Positions 59,550-64,000 of a stretch of DNA of 64,000 bases are shown one piece after another. Origin of the DNA: JASHPR01 sp963833885 (GTDB taxonomy: Bacteria; Actinomycetota; Actinomycetes; Streptosporangiales; Streptosporangiaceae); the NCBI GenBank assembly GCA_963833885.1, contig CAWHZU010000014.1:62001-126000 (forward strand), written 5' to 3'. The notes beneath the pieces were generated by a model, which was given only the letters and a program-made list of their open reading frames with translations, searched no databases and was not told the DNA's origin. A program made the translations under genes and the position numbers. Each line of letters begins with the position of its first letter. Within the stretch, counting starts at the first letter, position 1.

Positions 59550-60082
59550 GTGCCCGACGACCCGCGCGAGCTCGACGCCCTGCTCGAGGACCGCGGCGGC
59601 GGCTGGTGGAGCGCGTTCTTCACGGACCGCGCCAAAGACAGTGCCAGCCCGTGCCCGTTCCTGGTCGACTGGCCCGACGAAAGCCTTGTCGCATGGTTCA
59701 GTCAGGGCCTGCTCGCCCCCGGGCGCGTGCTCGAACTCGGTTGCGGAAATGGCCGGAACGCGGTCCACCTGGCCAGCCTGGGATGCACCGTCGATGCCGT
59801 CGACTTCTCGGAACGGGCCGTCGAGTTGACGCAGCAGCGAGCGAGATCGGCCGGGGCCGCGGTGACCGTCCAGTGCTGCTCGATCTTTGACGCGACGTTC
59901 TCGGACGGGAGCTACGACCTGGTCTACGGCTTCGGCTGCTTCTCAGAAGCCGCCTGCGCGCTCTGTGGGATGAGGCTCCGTTCCGCGTGCGCGAACTCCG
60001 GCAGATGCGCGAGACGGACGGAAAGGACCCGTGTTTCGGCCAGGGCTTCCTCTGGGTGCTGCTGGCCGGCAAGCGCCGATAG
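59550..60082 (+). pseudogene. Second SAM-dependent methyltransferase, decayed (copy 2)
   Basis: Here the N-terminal part is intact (ESLVAWFSQGLLAPGRVLEL and GCGNGRNAVHLASLGC in one frame), but a one-base loss at about 59950 (AGAAGCC against AGAAGACC in copy 1) shifts the frame just after YGFGCFSE. The remaining C-terminal part, in frame in copy 1, is read wrongly. The open frame then runs on into the VOC gene in frame, so a 359-residue fusion product is theoretically possible. Like copy 1 it appears to lack about 60 residues in the middle. Confidence 0.8.
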
Positions 60083-60137
60083 CCTTCAGCTGCAGACCCC
60101 GTCGTGGGGGGTGAGAACTAACCAGTGGAGGTGCCAG

Positions 60138-60629
60138 ATGGCCGAGCTCCCACCGCGCCCAGAGGGAATTGCGCTGGCTCACTTCATCGTCTCGGACGAT
60201 GTCGAGCGCTCCCGGCGCTTCTACACCGAAGTACTCGGCGGCAGGGTGATCTTTTCCGGCCCCGGAGGGCTGACCTATGTCGCGCTGGCCAACACCTGGA
60301 TCATCATCAATGTCGGCGGAGGCCCGACCGACGACAAGCCAACGGTCGCCCTGGAGACGCCGCGCGATCTTGACCGCGTCAGCAGCTTCCTTAACATCCG
60401 GGTTAAAGACATCGCCACCGTGTACGCCGATTGGAGCGCCCGGGGTGCTCAGTTCCTGACGCCGCCGAAGCAGCACCAGTACGAGATCCGCTGCTACATC
60501 CGCGATCCCGACGGTCATCTGATCGAGGTGGGGCAGACCACGGACCCAAACGGTGACTGGTCGCCCGCTCACTGGCCATCGAGTACGTCCGCCGAGGAGT
60601 CCGGGGCGGTCACCGAGCTTCCGTCATGA
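60138..60629 (+). CDS. VOC-family protein, copy 2
   Basis: 163 residues, apparently identical to the copy at 56083. It has its own GGAGG site. Because of the frameshift upstream it is also in frame with the decayed methyltransferase, so readthrough fusion is possible. Confidence 0.85.
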   Translation: MAELPPRPEGIALAHFIVSDDVERSRRFYTEVLGGRVIFSGPGGLTYVALANTWIIINVGGGPTDDKPTVALETPRDLDRVSSFLNIRVKDIATVYADWSARGAQFLTPPKQHQYEIRCYIRDPDGHLIEVGQTTDPNGDWSPAHWPSSTSAEESGAVTELPS

Positions 60630-61261
60630 CCACCGCGATCATCGGCACTGGAGGGCTCGGATCGGCCATCGCCCGCCAGCTCGCCTCAGGCGGCGAGTCC
60701 CTGCGGCTCTCGAGCGCCGACAACGAGTCGGCACGAACGCTGGCTGCAAAGATCGGCGGGGCTGCGGTCGCTGCCGCCGACAACCACGACGCGTTGCAGG
60801 GCGCCGATGCCGTCGTCCTCGCGCTTCGGTTTACCGTGCTGAAGAGCGTCATCGACGAGATCGCCGACGCGCTAACCGGCAAGCTCGTGGTCGTTCCGAG
60901 CAACCCGGTAACTCTCGACGCACAAGGTAACGTCCGACGTGTCCTGCCGGAAGGGCAAACCTCTGGAGAGGTTGTGGCCGGGTGGCTGCCGGCCGGGGCG
61001 CGCTTGGCCATGGCGTTTGGAAGCATGTCGGCCAATATCTTCGAGTCCTCCAGCAACCGGTCGCCGGAGCCGGCGGCCCTCTTCTACGCGGCCGACGACG
61101 ACCGTGCTGGCGAGGAAGTCGAGCGGCTGATCCGGACGGCCGGCTTCGAGCCGGTGAAGGCCGGCGGGATCGAGCAGTCGAGCCGGCTCGAGGTGGGCGG
61201 CGACCTTCACGATCTCGTAGTCAGCCCTGCAGAGGCGCGGTCACTGATCGGTGCGGCCTGA
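60626..61261 (+). CDS. NADP-binding reductase, copy 2 (complete)
   Basis: 211 residues with the natural end VSPAEARSLIGAA. It differs from copy 1 at several residues (ARQLASG for ARVLASG, KIGG for KVGG, DNHDAL for DNRDAL, GEVVAG for GEAVAG). Overlaps the VOC gene by four bases. Confidence 0.8.
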   Translation: MTTAIIGTGGLGSAIARQLASGGESLRLSSADNESARTLAAKIGGAAVAAADNHDALQGADAVVLALRFTVLKSVIDEIADALTGKLVVVPSNPVTLDAQGNVRRVLPEGQTSGEVVAGWLPAGARLAMAFGSMSANIFESSSNRSPEPAALFYAADDDRAGEEVERLIRTAGFEPVKAGGIEQSSRLEVGGDLHDLVVSPAEARSLIGAA

Positions 61262-61288
61262 CAGGCCGGCTGGATAGCAAGCCAGCAG

Positions 61289-61317
61289 CCCCCGTCACCC
61301 GGAACCCGGGGCGGGGG
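61289..61317. terminator. GC-rich hairpin after the tandem array
   Basis: Outer arms CCCCCG (61289-61294) and CGGGGG (61312-61317) with an inner stem CCCGG/CCGGG, starting 28 bases after the reductase stop. Likely terminator of the VOC-reductase transcript. Confidence 0.5.
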
Positions 61318-61348
61318 TTGCCGACTGGCGAGCAACCACGGCCGGGAG

Positions 61349-61597
61349 GTGGGACAGCACCAGCATCCGGTTACCGCTGTCGCCATTACATCCCGGGGGA
61401 ACATCGTCTCTGCTGACCGTGAGGGCTTCGTGCGATTGCGGGAACGCCGTGCGCGCAGCTACCACGGCAGAAAACTCGGCGAGCACGGCTATGGCGTCAC
61501 CGCGATAGCGATCATGCCAGGTGGACGGGACGTCCTTCTGGCAAGTTCCAGTCATACGGACACCCTTATCCTCGTCGCGCTGCCATCAGCATCATGA
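61349..61597 (+). CDS. WD40-like fragment (possible relic)
   Basis: 82 codons from GTG 61349: HPVTAVAITSRGNIVSADRE GFVRLRER and GYGVTAIAIMPGGRDVLLAS SSHTDTLILVALPS. This resembles two WD40-type blades (VTAVAI...GxxxSADREGFVRL), far too few for a propeller. It is probably a leftover of a larger WD40 protein. No ribosome-binding site of note beyond GGGAGG. Confidence 0.4.
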   Translation: MGQHQHPVTAVAITSRGNIVSADREGFVRLRERRARSYHGRKLGEHGYGVTAIAIMPGGRDVLLASSSHTDTLILVALPSAS

Positions 61598-61683
61598 TTT
61601 AGCCTCGAAGCCCGCTCAGGGCGAGCCGATCATGAATCCTTGTCTGCCGACGACGAAAGCTACCGCTGAGCTCCGCTTGATCG

Positions 61684-61711
61684 TTGATCGAATTATCACA
61701 TCTGATATAAT
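61684..61711 (+). promoter_or_regulatory. Leaderless promoter and palindrome of the putative toxin-antitoxin pair
   Basis: TTGATC (61684-61689), a 16-base spacer and a perfect TATAAT (61706-61711), with the ATG at 61718 seven bases later, so the transcript should start at or next to the start codon. ATTATCA-CATC-TGATATAAT (61692-61711) is a near-perfect palindrome covering the -10 box, placed for autorepression by the XRE protein. Confidence 0.6.
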
Positions 61712-61717
61712 CAGCCT

Positions 61718-62449
61718 ATGGTGGGGAAGCGCCCGGGCCAGAATCCGTCAGGTGAGCACTCGCTCGCCGAGGCGAGCCCCGATCTGTTGGCGGTGCTGGA
61801 GTCCGCATCACGCTTGCAGCAGATGGTTCCCGGCGCCGTTCTGGTAGGCAGGTCGGCTGCCGCACTGTACGCGGGCCACCGGGACTCTTACGATCATGAT
61901 CATGTCCTCGCGGACCTGCGGGACCGGTTTGACGTCGTGCTCGAGGCTCTCGAATCCGAGGGTGACTGGGTGACCAACCGAGTGGTTCCGGGAAGAATCA
62001 TCCTCGGCCAGCTGGGAGATATCGAAGCTGGCGTTCGCCAGATGATCCGCACCCGGCCGCTGGAAACGATGCAGGTCATCCTTCCGTCAGGCCGTGTGCT
62101 GACGGTTCCCACCGCGGAAGAGACGCTCCGGATCAAGGGATTCCTGATCGTGCGGCGGAACCAGACTCGCGACTATCTGGATGTGGCCGCTTTGTCCGAT
62201 AGCTACGGCATCCATGAAGCTGCAGAAGTCCTGGCCAGGATCGACGATTACTACTCGGACCAGCACGGCAGAGGCAAGGGTGTTGCGGCCCAGCTCGCCC
62301 GCCAGCTTGCCGATCCCCGGCCAAAAGACTCATCCGTGACGGGGCAACTTGATGCGTACCGGAACCTCGCGGTCCGCTGGACCGACTGGGGCGAAGTGCG
62401 ATCGGTATGCCGACAACTCGCCGCCGAGATGCTCGAAGCCGAGGTGTAG
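61718..62449 (+). CDS. AbiEii-like nucleotidyltransferase (putative toxin)
   Basis: 243 residues. VPGAVLVGRSAAALYAGHRD SYDHDHVLADL matches the nucleotidyltransferase pattern G(G/R)SA...GHR-S-D-x-D (D59, D61), and EETLRIKGFLIVRRNQTRDY LDVAALSD is the typical K...R...RDYxDxxAL end of AbiEii-type toxins. Such proteins transfer nucleotides to tRNA or other targets and cause growth arrest. Paired with an XRE gene three bases downstream. The promoter and codon use differ from neighbours. Confidence 0.65.
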   Translation: MVGKRPGQNPSGEHSLAEASPDLLAVLESASRLQQMVPGAVLVGRSAAALYAGHRDSYDHDHVLADLRDRFDVVLEALESEGDWVTNRVVPGRIILGQLGDIEAGVRQMIRTRPLETMQVILPSGRVLTVPTAEETLRIKGFLIVRRNQTRDYLDVAALSDSYGIHEAAEVLARIDDYYSDQHGRGKGVAAQLARQLADPRPKDSSVTGQLDAYRNLAVRWTDWGEVRSVCRQLAAEMLEAEV

Positions 62450-62452
62450 CTC

Positions 62453-62896
62453 ATGCCGCTGGCATTCCGCAACTTGACCATTACACCCGATGCCCCCGTT
62501 CCGGAGTGGCCGACCGAGGCCATACAGGCCGCACTCGAACGAGGTGATCTCGCGGACTGGCACCGGATTGTCGTCGCAATACAGGCCGATCCCTGGGGTA
62601 AGACCGCGCGACAACTGGAAGAGGTGCTCAGCCACTCACATCCGTACGGGGTCACGGAAGCCATGCAGACAGCGTTGTCACGTGCCCGCCAACGAGCTGA
62701 GGCAAATGAACGCGCCGTTGTCACCACAGAAATCCGGGACGCTGTCGAGCGGTCCGAACTGAGCCAGGCAGAATTCGCCTCCCGGATCGGGACTTCCGCC
62801 TCGCGGCTGTCTACTTATGCTTCTGGCAAAGTAGTTCCCTCGGCAACGCTCATGCTCCGGATCCGCCGTGTAGCCGAGTGGCGTTCGCCCGATTGA
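62453..62896 (+). CDS. XRE-type helix-turn-helix protein (putative antitoxin)
   Basis: 147 residues. The N-terminal 90 are helical and unrecognised; the C-terminal HTH reads VERSELSQAEFASRIGTSAS RLSTYASGKVVPSATLMLRI RRV (residues about 97-140). It starts at ATG 62453 after GAGGTG, three bases after the nucleotidyltransferase stop. It likely represses the operon through the palindrome at 61692-61711. Confidence 0.7.
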   Translation: MPLAFRNLTITPDAPVPEWPTEAIQAALERGDLADWHRIVVAIQADPWGKTARQLEEVLSHSHPYGVTEAMQTALSRARQRAEANERAVVTTEIRDAVERSELSQAEFASRIGTSASRLSTYASGKVVPSATLMLRIRRVAEWRSPD

Positions 62897-63006
62897 CAGC
62901 CCGCGGAACCATGTAGGTTGACGGCCATGGACCGGGGCGGGCGCTGGACTGAGCGGCGGGGCAGCAACGCAGCAGGGACGGTTAGCGGACCAGCGGTCAT
63001 GACCGA

Positions 63007-64000
63007 ATGAGGTCCGCGGACCGGGTAGCCGGGACGCCAGACCGGACGCCAGCCGGAGACACCGATCGCGGGTTCTCGTCGCTGCGGCCGTTCCGTCACC
63101 GCAGCTTCACGCTGCTGTGGACCGGGGGGCTGATCTCCACCGTCGGTTCCTGGATGCAGACCGTCGCCGTGGGCGCGCTCATCATCTCCGACACCGGCAG
63201 CGCGACGTGGGCGGTCCTGGTGGCCGCCGGAGGGTTCCTGCCGATCGGCCTCCTCTCCCCCATCGGCGGCGCGCTGGCCGACCGGCTGCCGCGCCGCCCG
63301 GTGCTGGTGATCGGGAACCTCGCCGCCGCGGCCACCGCCGCGCTGATCGCGGTCCTGGTCGCAGGCGGGCATGACAACCCGGGCGCGCTCGTAGCGCTCG
63401 TGACGCTGCAGGGTTCGGCCTCCGCGCTGATCGGGCCGTTCCAGCAGGCCATCCTGCCTGACCTGGTGCCGCAGCGGGAGTTCCTCGCGGCCGCCTCGCT
63501 CAACTCGGCCGAGTGGAACCTCGGCCGCATCGTCGGCCCGGCGCTGGCGGGCATCACCGTGGCCGCGTTCGGGTACTCGGTCGCGTTCGTGGCGAACGCG
63601 GTGTCGTTTCTCGCCGTCGTCGTGGCGCTCCTGTTCGTCAGGTTCAGCCCGCCCAGCGGGATACGAACCGGGCTCCTGTCTTCGCTCAGGGAGGGATTCA
63701 CCGCGGCCAGGCAGGAGCCGTCGTGCTGGGCGGCCATCGTCACGATCGCGGTGGTGGCCCTGTTCGCCTCGCCGTTCATCGCACTGGTCCCGGTCATGGC
63801 GCACCACCTGACGCACGGCGGCGCCCGGGCGGTCGCGCAGACCACGGCGCTGCTCACCACGGCCCAGGGCGCCGGCGCCGTGCTCGGCGCGCTGTGCCTC
63901 ACCCCGCTGGCGGGCCGTCTCGGCCGCGGCCGTCTGCTCGCCTGGAACCTGGCCGTGCTGCCGGCGGTGCTCGTCGGCTACAGCGCCTCGCAAACCCGGT
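63007..64000 (+). CDS. MFS exporter (EntS/MFS_3 type), cut by the window end
   Basis: At least 331 codons, open at the window end. It reads MRSADRVAGTPDRTPAGDTD RGFSSLRPFRHRSFTLLW..., then TVGSWMQTVAVGALI, GALADRLPRRPVLVIGNLAA (motif A-like), IGPFQQAILPDLVPQREFLA AASLNSAEWNLGRIVGPALA G and PVMAHHLTHGGARAVAQTTA LLTTAQGAGAVLGAL, matching the enterobactin-exporter-like MFS_3 family. About ten helices are visible. The substrate cannot be stated. A long antisense open frame covers the same bases and is not real. Confidence 0.8.
   Translation, partial: MRSADRVAGTPDRTPAGDTDRGFSSLRPFRHRSFTLLWTGGLISTVGSWMQTVAVGALIISDTGSATWAVLVAAGGFLPIGLLSPIGGALADRLPRRPVLVIGNLAAAATAALIAVLVAGGHDNPGALVALVTLQGSASALIGPFQQAILPDLVPQREFLAAASLNSAEWNLGRIVGPALAGITVAAFGYSVAFVANAVSFLAVVVALLFVRFSPPSGIRTGLLSSLREGFTAARQEPSCWAAIVTIAVVALFASPFIALVPVMAHHLTHGGARAVAQTTALLTTAQGAGAVLGALCLTPLAGRLGRGRLLAWNLAVLPAVLVGYSASQTR

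Larger units (their letters stand above)
57183..61237. repeat. 4.05-kb tandem duplication, copy 2
   Basis: Head-to-tail repeat of 53131-57182. The left part (CDF, XRE-cupin) looks identical to copy 1; differences gather in the right part (the decaying methyltransferase and the reductase). The right end coincides with the truncation of the copy-1 reductase at GAGGCG. Confidence 0.95.

Noticed and set aside
43699..61237. Insertion sequence or composite transposon
   Set aside because: No transposase gene, no terminal inverted repeats at the duplicated blocks; direct duplications fit recombination better.
62815..63993. 392-codon open frame on the minus strand over the MFS gene
   Set aside because: Arg/Gln/Gly-rich composition typical of the antisense of a high-GC gene; the plus-strand frame encodes a clear MFS exporter.

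Overview
This 64 kb window is from a high-GC chromosome of an actinomycete. The signs are strong G/C bias at third codon positions, GTG starts, ATGA or GTGA gene overlaps, a Pmt-type mannosyltransferase, a DUF3052 protein, CU044_5270-type and caa3_CtaG-type proteins, and an aa3-type oxidase cluster. A soil Streptosporangiales-like organism is plausible, but the genus cannot be fixed from the sequence. I see no rRNA or tRNA gene, no CRISPR array, no transposase and no phage genes.

Layout. 0-5.8 kb: end of a purine nucleoside phosphorylase, a phosphohexomutase, a Mop/TOBE molybdate-binding protein beside an XdhC-like protein, an acyltransferase-3 membrane protein, a DUF3052 protein, a VOC protein and a universal stress protein. 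6-11 kb: a DHA2-type efflux pump with its TetR repressor, an intergenic repeat/hairpin, pirin, a YghZ-type aldo-keto reductase and a GNAT acetyltransferase. 11-16 kb: an ECF sigma factor with a membrane partner, YnfA, a DinG-type helicase and a second stress protein. 16-24.6 kb: a double-palindrome element, an Erm-like rRNA methyltransferase preceded by a short overlapping ORF, an acyl-CoA synthetase joined to both aconitase-X subunits, an ArsR/AHSA1/DoxX operon ending in a deleted DHFR-family relic, and an AraC regulator divergent from an intact DHFR-family gene. 24.6-29.6 kb: a four-gene overlapping operon (Tat-exported dimethylformamidase-like protein, LolA-like protein, ABC ATPase, ABC permease).

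29.7-43.8 kb is a respiratory block. On the minus strand runs a cupredoxin-like protein, then CtaC, CtaD, CtaE, CtaG, a small membrane protein and CtaB. On the plus strand, diverging from it, run a two-component system, a TlpA thioredoxin, a membrane protein, a frameshifted membrane/SCO1 unit, a lipoprotein and a second CtaG. The likely joint role is building, copper-loading and regulating a cytochrome c oxidase. Palindromes lie in the shared intergenic region.

43.8-61.3 kb is a plastic region built from duplications. A 68-bp copy of the second ctaG tail sits 4.2 kb downstream. A 778-bp NAD(P)-binding pseudogene occurs twice with the same frameshift. A 4,052-bp block (CDF transporter, XRE-cupin regulator, methyltransferase, decaying methyltransferase, VOC protein, NADP-binding reductase) is repeated head to tail. 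Between them lie a large subtilase-like secreted protein lacking the usual histidine motif, a protein mannosyltransferase, a DUF3494 ice-binding-like protein with a long Thr-Pro tail, and an L,D-transpeptidase. 61.3-64 kb: a WD40-like fragment, a candidate toxin-antitoxin pair (nucleotidyltransferase plus XRE protein) with a probably leaderless promoter, and the start of an MFS exporter that runs off the window.
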